Shown: positions 1 through 12,094, numbered from the stretch's first letter. The stretch: DNA of 64,000 nucleotides from Ariolimax columbianus (GCA_036924085.1 JAVGWX010000001.1:7483181-7547180); one strand, 5' to 3'. The notes: generated from the sequence alone by a model not told the origin. Numbers and translations: made by a program.

Positions 1-40
1 AAATGAAGATGTCCTGACTAAAACAGTATGGTAGACTTAC

Positions 41-77
41 TTTTTCTAATTATGCAGCAACAACAAGATTTTCCTTC
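41..77 (-). CDS. Possible SERINC exon, cytoplasmic Cys-cluster loop
   Basis: A 37-nt open segment is flanked by a good acceptor (ctcaccag) and donor (gtaagt) on the minus strand. It starts in phase 0, which is the phase left by the exon at 5464-5506. It reads EGKSCCCCIIRK, resembling the Cys-rich cytoplasmic loop that follows the corresponding membrane segment in SERINC5. It is very short and 5.4 kb from the previous exon, so a chance match is possible; a further exon between the two cannot be excluded. Confidence 0.42.
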
Positions 78-639
78 CTGGTGAGATGAATAGATGTACA
101 GAAATGTATTGTATTGTTAGCAAATGTTCATACATCAAATGAAGTCAAAGCCCCTCATCCCACCTGTGAGAATGGAGCTTCTGATGATTAGATTATTTTA
201 TTATTGCATGCCAACAAGTTTAAGGAACTAATTCTAATATTGAATGTCTTTGACACTGCTTACACTGAAGACAACAAAGTTAATGAAGAATATGTGGTTT
301 TCTGCATAGCAACACAATAAATAAGCCAAATTTTATCTAACAATAATGGCATATATTTTACTTAATTGTCCCTTTGTGTTTCTTTGGAACACAGGGCTGC
401 AAAAGCCACTGATCTCTACTTTGGATGGTCCTCTCATGGCCCACAGATTTTTTTCTCCTGTGCATCTTGTTTTTGAAAATGAAGTACATTTTACTGTGTT
501 TCCACCTAACGGCCCGGCACATCCAGTTTCAGTACATATTTTTAATTGTGTTTATTTTCCATAGAAGAACCTTGGTGTTTCAAGAATTTAAGCACAAGCA
601 TGTTTGGGTGAGAGCCACTTCACCCCACAGGTTCTCCAG
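78..639. other. Unassigned sequence (probable SERINC intron)
   Basis: AT-rich sequence. Short open frames at 346-564 and 425-640 have no recognisable domain and no splice support. Nothing else seen. Confidence 0.5.
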
Positions 640-1031
640 AGGCTCGCTGGTACAGCATGGGGATCAGACAAGGACACTGAAAGGCTTGTATCTTGGATAT
701 GTACGCTCTGCTTTAGAATTCAGCAGTGCACTCCTGACAACATGCTCATAGACTAATGTATAGTCCCTGATAAGAGTGCAGAACAATGCCCTGTGCCATA
801 TTAGTGGAAAAATGAGGTTAACGCCCACTGCGGCATGTGAATGTAGAACCCCTTGAGATGCGAAGAGATGTGGCTGATATGGAAGTTTATGAGAGGAATA
901 AAAGAATGAGCAAAGATCGTCCCAATAGAAGGCATGTAGATAAATGGCAACAAAAGTCAGTCCTCCACCACGCCATTAAATTAAAGACAAATATCACGTC
1001 CCAGACAAACGACAAGAAACACAGAGAGTAA
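640..1031 (+). pseudogene. LINE reverse transcriptase C-terminal fragment
   Basis: The plus strand reads LYLGYVRSALEFSSALL and, after a frame change, EPLEMRRDVADMEVYERNKR and LHHAIKLKTNITSQTN. This is the region after the RT palm in non-LTR retrotransposons, where the YVRSALEY-type thumb motif is common. It is frameshifted and truncated at both ends, and it abuts the minus-strand RNH-LINE tail at 1081. Dead fossil. Confidence 0.6.
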
Positions 1032-1080
1032 CAAGAAATTTACTACCACATACATGTTTAAAAATGATAGAAATGCAAAC

Positions 1081-2611
1081 TTCTTCTTCTTCTTCGTACG
1101 CAGTCAGACAGTAACCATTATTTTTTCGAAAAAAGCGGCGGTCATCCTGAGGCTGTCGCCACTGCCATAGAGCTTGTCTTGCAGTTCCACTCGTGATGGC
1201 CACATCTGCTCTCTCTGATCCTCGTATGTCGGGCAGTTCTGCAGCAGATGTTCAGCGGTCATTTTACCAGTACCGCACGGGCATTCGTCGGTACACCCTA
1301 TCTTCAATTTGTTGAATAGGTGGTACCTCAGTCTATTGTGGCCAGTGCGAAGTCTGAAGACAACGACCTGCTCTCTTCGGTTCAACTGGTAATAGGCATC
1401 GTTTTTGGTGTAACCAGTATGTTCGGTTTCCCATTTGGTCATGTATCTGGCTTTGATAAGCCGTTTTGACTCTTCGTACGTCATACTAGTATCTGTTTGT
1501 GGTAGTCTTGCACCTTCTTTTGCCAGTCTGTCTGCCTCCTCGTTGCCTTGGATGTTGCAGTGTGATGGGACCCACTGTACTACTACCCTTTTTGGTGCGG
1601 ACTGCTGGCACAGTTTGCAGAGTGCTGCTCTTAAGTCATTAAGCTCAGTGTTTTTCTGGCTTTTTAGCGCTGTGACTACGGCGAGAGCATCTGTAAGCAG
1701 GACTATATGGCTTTCATTTTGACTGTGTGTCACCATTTCTTCCACTGCCGCCCTCAGTGCCTCTGCCTCCGCTCTGAAATTGCTTGTGTACTTACCAGTA
1801 GCGAATGACAGTGTTATTTTTCTGCCATTTGGTAGGTTCAGGAATGCTCCTGCCCCTCCGTTCTGTGTAGTGTTTGTTACAGAACCGTCGGTGTATGCAT
1901 GGGTCCAGTCCATGCTTGGGTAGCTTTTCGATATGAAGCTTAGGGTAGTATCTCTCCTTTCTTTTTCAGTCTGGCAGTTTTGGTTTCCAATATCTGGTAT
2001 ATTTTCTACCACCTCTGGAAATATATCCTGCCTCCAGGTAGGTTTTCGTACAGTAGTGATGGGTTTTGGTGTTGTTAGTGCGTTTATGGGATCTTCGTGC
2101 ATCTTTGCTTTGGCTATTTCTGCAAAGTTTCTCCGCTTTAGTTTCCCATTTCCCAAATTGTTTAGTCTCTGGTGCATTGGATGGTCAGTCAGTCTTCGGA
2201 GTTTCTCTGACTGCAGCTGGGCTCTGCAGTCTCTTCTATCGGTCATGGATTGCAGTTTTGTAATCTTTTCAAGTTCTACAATTGGCGTTGACTTCATGCC
2301 TCCTGTTATAACTCTCATGGCTTGGTTTTGAAGTTTGCTAACTTTATCGAAGTTCGCCTTTGCTGCTGTTGTCCATGCCGCAATGCCATACTCGAGAACT
2401 GGTCTCACTCTTCCAGTGTACAGTTTCTTTAGTATGCTTTCGTCTGCTCCCCAGCTTGTGCCAGCAAGTTTCCTCATGATTGCCATTCTTTCCCTGGCTC
2501 TCATTCGGTTTCTCTCAATCTGACTTTCCATGTCATGCGCCGATCAAATGTGACTCCCAGATAGGTTGGGTTGTCGTTTGGCTGCAGGAATTTGCCATTT
2601 AGACTTAATTT
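1081..2611 (-). mobile_element. RNH-LINE copy 1: non-LTR retrotransposon 3' part (RT thumb, RNase H, Cys/His knuckle)
   Basis: A 475-residue frame runs from 2531 to 1104. In order it carries the RT thumb (YTGRVRPVLEYGIAAW), an RNase H domain with the acidic set visible (AYTDGS, the E of RAEAEAL, LLTDALAVV, and GNEEADRLA), and a C-terminal knuckle CPCGTGKMTAEHLLQNCP. A (GAA)n tail follows the stop (read as ttc repeats at 1081-1095). LINEs with a C-terminal RNase H belong to the broad I/R1/LOA group; I do not assign a clade. Relative to the copy at 28723-30750 one T is missing near 2527, shifting the frame. The 5' end is cut exactly where the minisatellite begins at 2612. Confidence 0.9.
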
Positions 2612-3374
2612 CCACCAACCCATTCATGTCCCACCAACCTCTCCAGGTCTCACCAACCCCTCCATGTCCCACCAACCCCTTCATGTCCCACCAACCCCTT
2701 CATGTCCCACCAACCTCTCCAGGTCCCACCAATGCCTCTATGTCCCATCAACCTCTCAATGTTCCATAAACCTCTCCATGTCCCACAAATCTCTCCAGGT
2801 CCCACAAACCTCTCCAGGTCCCACCAACCTCTCCATGTCCCATCAACCTCTCCAGGTCCCACAAACCTCTCCAGGTCCCACCAACCTCCCATGTCTCATC
2901 AACCTCTCCAGGTCCCACAAACCTCTCCAGGTCCCACCAACCTCCCATGTCCCAAAAACCTCTCCAGGTCCCACAAACCTCTCCAGGTCCCACCAACCTC
3001 CCATGTCTCATCAACCTCTCCAGGTCCCACAAACCTCTCCAGGTCCCACCAACCTCCCATGTCCCAAAAACCTCTCCAGGTCCCACAAACCTCTCCATGT
3101 CCCACCAACCTCCCATGTCTCATCAACCTCTCCAGGTCCCAAAAACCTCTCCAGGTCCCACAAACCTCTCCAGGTCCCACCAACCTCCCATGTCTCATCA
3201 ACCTCTCCAGGTCCCACAAACCTCTCCAGGTCCCACCAACCTCCCATGTCCCAAAAACCTCTCCATGTCCCATCAACCTCCCCATGTCCCACCAACCTCT
3301 CCAGGTCCCACCAACCTCTCCATGTTCCTTCAACCTCCCCATGTCCCACCAATCTGTCCAGGTCCCATATTTGA
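2612..3374. repeat. Minisatellite, 19-20 bp unit with higher-order periodicity
   Basis: Tandem units of the type ccaacctctccaggtccca. From about 2830 to 3250 units group in threes (two with ctccaggtcccac, one with cccatgtctcat or cccatgtcccaa), giving a higher-order repeat near 56-57 bp. Open frames on both strands here come from the repeat and are not proteins. The array starts at the broken 5' end of RNH-LINE copy 1. Confidence 0.93.
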
Positions 3375-4342
3375 AACCTAAGTTGCTCTAGCTTTCTCTT
3401 GCATTTTGTTTGCCAGGTTTACTTTGGCCTTTTCACTCTTCTCTTTCTCTGTGGAATCAAATCTAGCACCTCTATGGCTATATTGCCAAGTCGCTTCTTG
3501 AGAGTAAACTATTAATCGCCAGCTGCATTGACATTACCGAGATCTATTTCACAAATCAGTGCTTGCTAATACTTCTGACCAAATGATATAAAATATGCAA
3601 TAGTGTGATACCCAGGATGAAAAGAATAGGACTAATGTCACCTTCCTAATATGTCATAAAATGTGACTAAAGTGTGTTGTGTTTGGGGCTAGCAAAAACA
3701 TTGCTCATGCAAAGGCGTAAATACAGACTTCCTATAGTGGGCCAGATGCAGTTAAACTCTATGTTTCATATTGGAGTGAAAGGTGAATGATAAAGGTTTG
3801 AATCGGGCTTACTTTTTAAAGGGACCAACTGCAGTAATAGTATATGCTTCCCATTGTAGAAAAATAGGAATGAGTGAATGCAGTGGAGACACCTGTTGGT
3901 GAAGGTCTACAGTTTAGCTATAGTAAACTTAGAAATATTTCAGGTTTACCAGGACAGATTTGACAATAGTTGTGAACAGTCTAATCTTATTTTCTGGACA
4001 GAAAATTCTAGAGATCTATTCCATATTGAATATAATGAGTTTACAGTAAACCTGTCTTTGTTAATCCTTGTACATCGTAGTTTATTACTTCCTCATTGTC
4101 AATATTTCTTCTGAGATAAGTAAAACTGTGTACTTCATAAATCATCTTAACCTTATTCTTTGTTGGTTTTTCTGTCTTTTATTTATTCTAATTATCTTGC
4201 TTTGTTTGCATTAATATATCATTCAAATTTTACTGCATCCACTTTTAAATTGTCCATGTTTTCCCATAAATTGTTTTGCTTTTGCAATAACAGACTTCGA
4301 CTATCTGCAAAAGTAAAGTTTTCCTGTTTTGTTTTAAACGTT
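3375..4342. other. Unassigned sequence (SERINC intron)
   Basis: AT-rich, no recognisable coding or repeat family. The open frame at 3878-4114 has no family resemblance. Confidence 0.5.
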
Positions 4343-4437
4343 CACCTCATTTATCTATTCCCCAAGGCTGTGTGCTTTTTGAGGCACTGTAGTTTTTATT
4401 TTGCGCTTGTCTGCCCAGTGCATCCGACTTCAGCATA
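4343..4437 (-). mobile_element. SINE-T fragment (5' truncated)
   Basis: Reverse complement of the 3' third of SINE-T: the core (gctgaagtcggatgcac) followed by gcgcaaaataaaaac and cttggggaata. The tRNA-like head is absent. Compare the complete copy at 13158-13401. Confidence 0.7.
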
Positions 4438-5463
4438 AGTTTTCCAGTTGTTTCTTGTATTCCCATGTATTTGACCATTATTGATTATCATATTACTTAG
4501 TTCAAAACCAATGAGTAAGATTGTTCGGGATAGGAAGGATCCATATCTGACTACAGTCTGCACAAGATTTTGACTGTCTTTGAGTGCTATTCTGCAGAAA
4601 GGCCTGTATATTATTTTTTTAATTATCTAGGATTAAGTGTTATTATGCACTCTACATTATCATTAACCTTTTTAAAGTTCACAAAATTCATAAATAAAAT
4701 TGTTTGTCATTAAAGTAATTATTATTTATTATTAATAAAATCGTTGCTCCAATTAGCAGAGTATAGGTACAACAACACATTTGGATTTACGCTATCCATT
4801 TTATAAGGAATCCTGAATCCGTTTCTTTGGAGTGTGGTTTTATCGACAATACTTTTTACACAAGTGAGGTTGCCATCACAATGTTCCTGGTCATATGTCT
4901 CGACCTTCTAGAAACGGAACAATGGCCTCACTCAGAAACCACTTGAACTTTCAAGGCAAATCCGTTGAGAAATGATCAGCAGCAGAGATATTGATCATCT
5001 TGCTGTGCAAAAAATCTCAGAGTTCTTGCTGAGGCCAACAATGCAGCAGTGAATGAGCTGACAGCAGTCAGCTACTTATAGCTGGCTCCCTGCAAGGGTC
5101 AGCTTACCATAGCTGAATAAGGCCATATTCCACCTCCAAGTGACGGCTCTAAAAACAGGATCCACTTGTGCAATCTGGTTAAGAGAATAAGAATCACCTT
5201 TACCTTTCAATGACAAGGCTTTATCTGATCACTAGTATCACTTTGACCCTCTAATTTTTGTCAACTCTACCTTGACACTGTTAAACTTTCAGTCTTGTCA
5301 CCTCGGTCACCCTTTATAACTGCTCTATGATAAATCTGGTGTATTGCTATTTAATCTGAACATGTTTTTCCTTTTTCCATCTAAAGCTAATGAAGATCTT
5401 TAAAAGGAAACATGATATTCAAAAATGAGAACAGTTTAGCTGTAGTACGTAGAACATACTTAC
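4438..5463. other. Unassigned intronic sequence
   Basis: Mostly AT-rich. Minus-strand translation near 4500-4620 weakly resembles LINE RT but not enough to call. Nothing else recognised. Confidence 0.4.
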
Positions 5464-5506
5464 TTTTCTCACTCCAAGCTTGTGGGCTTCGTGAGAGGTT
5501 CTGACA
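5464..5506 (-). CDS. SERINC exon (S-VRTS segment after a membrane helix)
   Basis: A 43-nt exon with acceptor ttactttcag and donor gtaagtatg. Its first T completes the AG left by the exon at 7226-7439, giving SVRTSHEAHKLGVRK. The family has SxRTSxxxxxxKL at this cytoplasmic position just after a transmembrane helix. It ends in phase 0. Splice sites, phase and motif agree. Confidence 0.85.
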
Positions 5507-5659
5507 CTGAAAGTAATACATGACAGTTTGAAAAGTTTGACAGTTACTGAAAATTGGTTTCTTTTTACATAATATTGATATTTTCTGTTCTTCAACATGC
5601 AATCTTCTTCTCCTTGAGTGGATCTTGAAGTGCCTTACTTGTGAGGAAAGAATAGGGTC

Positions 5660-5765
5660 ACTGTACCTTGATGCATGACACAAAAGTTGATTAAAGAGAG
5701 TTGTGCATGGAGCTAGCAACCTCATCATGTAAAGATTGCTGCAGAAACCACCACAGCAAAAATAA
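5660..5765 (+). repeat. SINE-D copy
   Basis: Contains gtgcatggagctagcaacct, then a catcatgtaaagattgctgc segment and aaaccaccac. Related blocks occur at 12095-12185, 46612-46705, 60850-60960 and 63150-63240, so this is a dispersed repeat, not a gene. Confidence 0.6.
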
Positions 5766-6057
5766 GCAAAGTACTTTGGAGCAGGCTTTCTAAAGGACTG
5801 TAGGGGTGTCCCAACACTCCAGTGGGAGGGGACAAGACTAAAAGAAGCAGACTTTCTTTATCTCTTGATGTAGGTGATGTCTCTCCACAACTTCTGATCA
5901 TTTGTGCTGTTTTTAATTCTGTTGTTGGCTTTAATCCATTTTGGAATACCCATGGGATTTGTAACAATCTTCTGTAAAACTACATCTCTGTAATGTCCAG
6001 TAATCCTCATGTTTGTTTATTGAGTGCCTACAACTCATTTTCTTATTCTTGTACTTC

Positions 6058-6212
6058 TGCAATTGTTCTCAATCTACCGCTACCAAGCCCTGGACAGGGC
6101 TTTGCAAGTAGCAGGATGTAGTCCGGTGAACGGAATGTGCTGTGTCGCTAGTTTGCAGCTTGACTGCGATATTTGCAATTTTAGGCCAGACACATCCGTC
6201 TTCTATAGCAAC
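6058..6212 (-). mobile_element. SINE-A copy, 5' truncated
   Basis: Matches the 3' half of SINE-A (ctaccgctaccaag, tagtccggtgaacggaatg, gcttgactgcgatatttgca). Diverged, with no clear tail. Confidence 0.75.
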
Positions 6213-6227
6213 TTTCTTATGAGAGTA

Positions 6228-6390
6228 TAACTGTTCTATTAAAACTGATTCCACTAATTAGTTACCAGTTCTGTCAACTAAAACTGATTCCACTAATTAG
6301 TTTTACCTGTTCTGTCAAACACAACTGATTTTACTAATTAGTTACTTGTTCTGTCTACTACAACTGATTTCACTAATTAGTCACCCGCTA
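6228..6390. repeat. Short tandem array, about 40-46 bp unit, four copies
   Basis: Repeated aactgattccactaattagt with variants. It lies between two SINE-A copies. Confidence 0.8.
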
Positions 6391-6446
6391 TGACGAATCA
6401 GCAACACCGCCCTTCTGAGCAGACCCATAAGTGCTTAGTTTCATTC

Positions 6447-6802
6447 TTCTTCTTCTGCGTTCATTCTCAATCTCCTGCTACCAAACCCTGAAAGGGCTTA
6501 AGTAGCAGAATGTAGTCCAGAGAACGGAATGCGTTGTGTTGTAGTTTACAGCTTGACTGCGATATTTGCACCTTTTGGTCCAACACATCCGACTTCAGCA
6601 AGCATTATTTGAGTACCGGGTTAGCATTCTCTCTTCGACCCCTTCCCCTTAGCCAGTCTGCCCTGCTGCAGCCTGTTATCCAGGATCACAACATGGAGGT
6701 GTAGAAGGGTCTTGGCCGCTTTGGTTCGCTGGCCCTGATGCTAGCAGTCAGCTATGAGTCGCTGACCACTGCAGCTCATGCGCTGCTCAGCATCTTGATC
6801 CC
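6447..6802 (-). mobile_element. SINE-A, full length with 13-bp TSD
   Basis: A 356-bp insertion bounded by the direct repeat cttagtttcattc at 6434-6446 and 6803-6815. Read on the minus strand it starts ggggatcaagatgctgagc and ends with the (GAA)n tail. It lies within a SERINC intron. Confidence 0.93.
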
Positions 6803-6815
6803 CTTAGTTTCATTC

Positions 6816-7225
6816 AACAAATCACAAAGGGAATAGATACTGGTGATTCCCATAGCTCACTGGCTGTACACACTCATATTCTGCCCTCTCAGCCACCCAT
6901 GCCAGCTTGCTTGATCCATGCCTGATTTCAAAATCCTCCAGTCAGTGGATTGCTGGTTCATCGATTAATGTCATCATCTAACACATGATCATTGATGAAC
7001 TTCAGTAGGTCCTCGCATATCAATAACCAATGTCCCCACCAGCTGTTTAATTGCCATAAACCCCAGCATGAACATGAGATTAGATCTTGAGCACAGAAAG
7101 TCAGCTCTTTTATTGCATTAACCCAAGAATGATCAGGACAGTAGATCTACATTAATTAATATCAAGTGTTTACAAAATATAACTATAAGTGTGAATTTTT
7201 AAAAATTAAAAAAGCTATGATGTAC
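6816..7225. other. Unassigned intronic sequence
   Basis: No repeat family or coding signal recognised. Confidence 0.5.
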
Positions 7226-7439
7226 CTGGCATATATGGCCATGATGAACATGATGAGCAAACCAGAATATGCCGCAATACGATCAGCGTAAGGGAATGAT
7301 GGATCAGGCCGACACTTGGCTGTGTAGTTATATGTATAGTTGTCAAGGTCTTCGCTTCCTGCAGGACGTGGCGTAGTACTGATGTCAGAACTAACCATAG
7401 ACATTGTCTTCCGCATTAAAGTGTCCAGCAGGCTATTGA
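7226..7439 (-). CDS. SERINC exon (variable extracellular loop and a membrane helix)
   Basis: A 214-nt exon, acceptor tttcataaag, donor gtacatc. It begins by completing the codon split after SEPPEE and reads INSLLDTLMRKTMS, a Ser/Thr/Pro-rich stretch with possible N-glycosylation sites (NYTYNYTAK), then DRIAAYSGLLIMFIMAIYA, a hydrophobic helix. In the family a variable loop precedes this helix. It leaves AG, completed by the exon at 5464-5506. Confidence 0.88.
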
Positions 7440-7769
7440 CTTTATGAAAGAAAGCACAAACAGGTCAAACTACAACTGACTGTCAATACATATTATCATC
7501 CGCACTAAAAAAATGGTGGTGTTTACAAAATTCAACGTCAAATTTTTATAACTACAACAAAGTTGAGCTTTATCCTATAAATTACAATTGACTTAACTAT
7601 TTAAAATTCAATGCATGTGAGAAAGGTAACCTCTTCTGAAGTATAAATATCATATTACCTATTCAGCCAAATTTGCTCCCAGCCTAGCAGATCACTACTT
7701 GTAAAATGAGATGCTTATGAAAAACAGTCAAGGTTACACGAAAAAACAAAGTGTAAGACAAAGAAAAAC

Positions 7770-7970
7770 ACAAAACGGTGGAAATACTATCATCCATGGT
7801 CAATATAGATAGAAAGAGAATTAAATAGTTTAGACATATGACAGGAATGTCTCTAAAGTAAACCTATGTGTGAAACACCAGACAACATGACTTCAGAGCA
7901 ATAGGAAGACCACAAAATAATGGGTTGATGGTGTCAATGAAACACTACAGGAGCATGGATTTGAAAATAA
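7770..7970 (+). pseudogene. LINE C-terminal remnant (low certainty)
   Basis: Reads IK-WFRHMTGMS followed by a decayed R-P-K/W-x-D-x-V block, like the C-terminal WFGHV...GRPRKRW region of RTE-like LINEs. A sister fragment lies at 20470-20800. Frameshifted. Confidence 0.4.
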
Positions 7971-8329
7971 TAACATACCTGTCAAGTGATATGGTTCCAC
8001 CATATTTGATACAGGTTTAGGGTTTCTTATGTGATTTGCCATATTTCATAAATGATACGAGAAAATGCAAAGTTGTTCAAATATAATTAAATTTTAAATG
8101 CCACCACTGAATATGCAAGCTTGCTTGTGGGAAGATAACTCAATGGAGACTATGTTAGTCATGTGACTATGTTGGGCATGTGGCTATGTTGGGCATGTAA
8201 CTCTGTTGTGTTTCCAGTACCAGTCGACAACGTGGTAAGCGGTTATGCGTACAACTAAACCAGCACAATGTCAGCTAAGGTACCCCCTCCAGAAAAAAAA
8301 TTAAATCCACTGCACACCACAGACCGGAA

Positions 8330-9115
8330 TATGAACAAAAATACCCTGGAATTATTCCAGCATCTACAAATGGAACTCCAGGAGCTGATTAGTAGATTGG
8401 ACAGAGCAGCGCAGAGCTATGGCATGCAGATAAATGCAGAGAAAACAAAGCTGATGACTAATAACACGAAAGGGTTTTACATCTGTGATAAAAGCAAATG
8501 GTCAGGAACTCAAAGTCGTACACCGGTTCAAGTATCTGGTATCACTGATCAGTGACGAGAGCTTGCAGTCTGAGATAATTGCCAGAATAGCACAGACAAC
8601 AGCGGCGCTTACGCGTTTGAAACCCATTTGACAAGATAAACGGCTCGCCCACAGCATAAAGGTTAGACTAATGCGCTCATTGGTGCTCTCAATACTTGGG
8701 TATGCCTTGTGAGACTTGGACCATTACCTCGGATATCCAGTGCAGAATACATGCAATGAAATTGAGGTGCTTTAGAAGACTCTTAAAGGTTACATATAAG
8801 GATCGTGTCACAAACGTAGACATATGACGAAGAGTGGAAAACGCAATCACAGCTATCAAAAGGTGAAAGATGGCTTGGTATGGGCATGACGAGGTCCAGC
8901 GGAATTACAAATTCAATACTGCATGTTTCTGTACCAGGAAAGAGAGGATGGTGTCGTCCAAGGAAGAGATGGGCAGACAACATCATTGAGTAGTCAAACC
9001 TTCATACCGTGAGGCACGACTGGCGGCAGCAGACAGAGAGAGATGGCGTGGAATTGTGGGAGTGTCTTCAAGTGTGTCCCAACGATCTGATGGGTTACAG
9101 GAGGAACTGAACTGA
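8330..9115 (+). pseudogene. LINE RT C-terminal half, decayed (RTE-like)
   Basis: Begins LQELISRLDRAAQSYGMQIN then AEKTKLMTNN, the segment after the RT catalytic box. Then, across frameshifts, remnants of KRLKWYGHVxR and GRPRKRWADNI, and it ends near 9115. This order is standard for RTE/BovB-like elements. Multiple frameshifts and stops. Confidence 0.75.
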
Positions 9116-9961
9116 ACTACAAATAGTGGTGAACATAAGCATTAAAGCAATGCTGGGTGTGTATGATCTTACAAGCCATTTGGAAACAACTGCACACAAC
9201 CACTGTTTAGCTGCTACAAAATGCTTTAAACCCATGGATTCATATTTGCAAAATTCTTCTAAACCAGTATAAAAAGTTAAGTTAAGTTAAAAACAAAAAA
9301 TCAACTATCAGCACTGGTTAATATTACAGAAAACAATGTTCTTTTCTGCCATATTGTTGATGAGAATAATTTGTCAACTTTAATCGGTGACCATTTTATT
9401 GATTTGGTTGCTTGAATGTTTCCGGTAATGCCAATTTTAAATGCAAGTGCAAAAAAATGACTAAAATCATCAAGGAGTGCTATGCTCTATCTTTCACGAA
9501 CCCAAAATTCAGAGTTCAGAGTCTGAGTCCAGAGAATCATATTCCATTTAAGCGGTGCAAACTGAGCTGTGACACTCCTTTGCAAAAAGTGTCTGTAGCC
9601 AAAGACATGTTAACAACTGCCAAGAATGACACAAGCAGTTATAATATATCAGCATGATCAGGTGTGCTGCCATGGGAGAAAACAGGTGTTCAAATTTCTT
9701 CAAATTACTATTTTAGTGACACCTACATCTGATTATGTAAATATTTGCCACCAACAATCTTTCAACTTTATCACATATGTTTGTTTCATAAATGTGAAAT
9801 CCTTAAAATGACCACCAATGTCTTGTTTTCTAAAAATACAAATAACTGCCTAATTTTGTGGTCATGCATCACAAAAATAGCAATTTCTTATATATATTTA
9901 ATAGCACATTTGAGATGTTTTGTTAAATGGAAAAGAATGTGAACAAAACTAAGGCATACAA
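9116..9961. other. Unassigned intronic sequence
   Basis: AT-rich; short open frames have no recognisable family. Confidence 0.5.
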
Positions 9962-11220
9962 ATTTATTACATATATAAATTGATTTCTTCCATGCTTCTG
10001 GCCACTCTGCACTGTGCCATATCTGTTTATACAGCTTGTGATAGACTTGAGCACTTGCTTCCCCTCCTGCTTGTATTAGCTCTGTTTGGACATCATCACA
10101 TCCTGGGGACTTTCCCTTTTTCAGGCTTTTGATTGGCGAGCGTACTTCCTTCAATGTTGGTTCAGGTTCTTTCTCATCCTTTGGTAGGATTGTAACTGAG
10201 CGCTTTATGCTATCTCCACACATGGTTCTGCAGTCTCTTCTTCTTCTTCTTCGCTCGTTCTCAATCTCCCACTACAAAACCCTGAAAGGGTAAGTAGCAG
10301 AATGTAGTCCAGAGAACGGAATGCGTTGTGTTGTAGTTTACAGCTTGGCTGCGATATTTGCAACTTGTGGTCCAACACTTCCGACTTCAGCAAGCATTTT
10401 TTGAGTACCGGGTTAGCATTCCCTCTTCGATCCCTTCTCCTTAGCCAGTCTGCCTGCTGCAGCTTGTTATCCAGGATCACCGCGTGGAGGTGTAGAAGGG
10501 TCTTGGCAGCTATGGTCCGCTGGCCCTGACGCTAGCAGTCAGCTATGGGTTGCTGACCACTGCAGCTCATGCGCTGCTCAGCATCTTGATCCCGGTTTTG
10601 CAGTACTCTCTCAATCTATTCAGATATTGTCTTTGGTTTCTGTTAATGTTTTATCCTCTTTGTCGTTATGACATGCGGAACTGGACGTAATTCCCTTGTC
10701 AGGGTTCTTATTGCCTTAAAGGCATCTCTCTCTCTCTGCCTTGTTGCTGTAGGTTATCTATATCCTTACACGTTTCCACTATGTATCTTCTTTTATCTTT
10801 TCTTATTTCTCTTCTAACTTTTCTTGCACAGTTTTTATATGCTGTGTTGGTCCCCTGACTTCCCATTTGTTTTAATTGTTTCCTTTCTTCAATGAGTTTT
10901 TGTGTTTCCTCTGATATATAGCTGTTTCTGGTGCAACATCCTGGGAATTATTTCGTTCGCTGTTGAGATTAAAATATTCCTTGCATGCAACATTTGATCA
11001 TTTTTGTTGTACCAGGATGTATTCTATTTGATTTCTGCTGTTACCATCAGGGGAGGTCCATGTGTATAGTCTTCTCGGATGTTGTTTAAATAAGATGTTG
11101 GCAATGGAGAGGTTATTTGCCATGCAGAATTCAAACAGTTTTTCTCCTCGCTCATTTCTGTGTCCCAAACCAAAAGGTCTTCTAACACTTTTCTCCTCGT
11201 CTGCTCTTTCCTCAATAATA
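9962..11220 (-). pseudogene. LINE endonuclease-to-RT segment (RTE-like), split by a SINE-A
   Basis: On the minus strand from 11220: NERGEKLFEFC, then YTWTSPDGNSRNQIEYI (C-terminal part of the AP-endonuclease domain), a Lys/Arg-rich linker, then after the SINE at 10235-10593 the RT lead-in EPEPTLKEVRSPIKSLKKGK, SPGCDDV and WPEAWKKSI. Frameshifts are present. The order of motifs supports one element interrupted by one insertion. Confidence 0.8.
10235..10593 (-). mobile_element. SINE-A, full length, inserted in a LINE
   Basis: A 359-bp element with flanking repeats ggttctgcagt (10224-10234) and ggttttgcagt (10594-10604), one mismatch. (GAA)n tail on the minus strand. The 91-residue frame inside it (10205-10480) is a by-product. 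Confidence 0.9.
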
Positions 11221-11525
11221 TTTATATAATATATATAGAACTACATATCGTTGAAATCTTTTTCTTCTCCTAAACCCAGGAAAAACAAGTTATTCGCACT
11301 TGTATTCCTATATCCATGAGGAATATTTTCTAGAGCTTTCTTTCAAGCCACAAAGACTATTCCATAAAGTATTTTACTCAGTGTAGGATTTAATGCAGGT
11401 TACGTTTAAGACAGTAAGCAATGTTTTTATTCATTATTATATCATAAAACACCCCATAAAATTGTTGAAACATTTAAGGGTGGAAACCTGTATTCTGAAA
11501 AGATATGCAATTCAACAATACATAC

Positions 11526-11621
11526 TTTCTTCTGGAGGTTCACTTGTTAGTCCTGACCAGGTCAAATACACCACATACACACATATAACTGAAGCCTGCA
11601 GTAACCCAGCATTAGGATTGC
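11526..11621 (-). CDS. SERINC exon (GLLQASVI signature helix)
   Basis: A 96-nt exon, acceptor ttgctgttctag, donor gtatgt. Reads [20 protein letters not shown] then [12 protein letters not shown]. The family signature SGLLQxSVIxxYxxYLTWSA is unmistakable; this is a transmembrane helix followed by a luminal or extracellular turn. It completes a codon begun at 13437 and leaves a single A. Confidence 0.95.
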
Positions 11622-12094
11622 CTAGAACAGCAAAAGATAACAGTCATTAGTTCAAATGCAAAATAACAAAACAGTGATTATTATTTTCATAGATGAACTA
11701 GAACAGCTAACAAGTCTATCAGCTAAGAAAGTAAAGTTCTTTTGGTTTGATACTTAAAGAAAGTTTCTAAACAATTAAATGGTTGTTAAAAGTTGCAAAA
11801 TTCTAATTATTTTTAAATAAATAAATAAACAAAGCAAACAGTTCCTGCAAAAACTAGGAGCAAAGTGACTGGTAATTTAAAGAGATCAACAGTAGGCAAC
11901 TTTCATCAGCTTAAATAACACATGACATAGGAGAAACAAACAACAAACAAATACAATGAGGCCTGTCAATTGCATGTGGCATTAAACAAAAAAACCAGCA
12001 AATTATTTAACTTCAAAAATATATATTAATGTACTAGTATAGTCTGAAAGTAGTTCCCTTGGCAAACTGAATAGAACCACTGCTTTCTTCCTTA
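11622..12094. other. Unassigned intronic sequence
   Basis: AT-rich, no family recognised. Confidence 0.5.

Noticed and set aside
2571..3391. Pro/Ser-rich repeat proteins on both strands
   Set aside because: 19-20 bp minisatellite that is open in several frames on both strands, the mark of a repeat rather than a gene.
5725..5967. 80-residue minus-strand frame as a C-terminal SERINC exon
   Set aside because: No SERINC C-terminal motifs, overlaps a SINE-D copy, and the true exon at 5464-5506 follows in a different frame.
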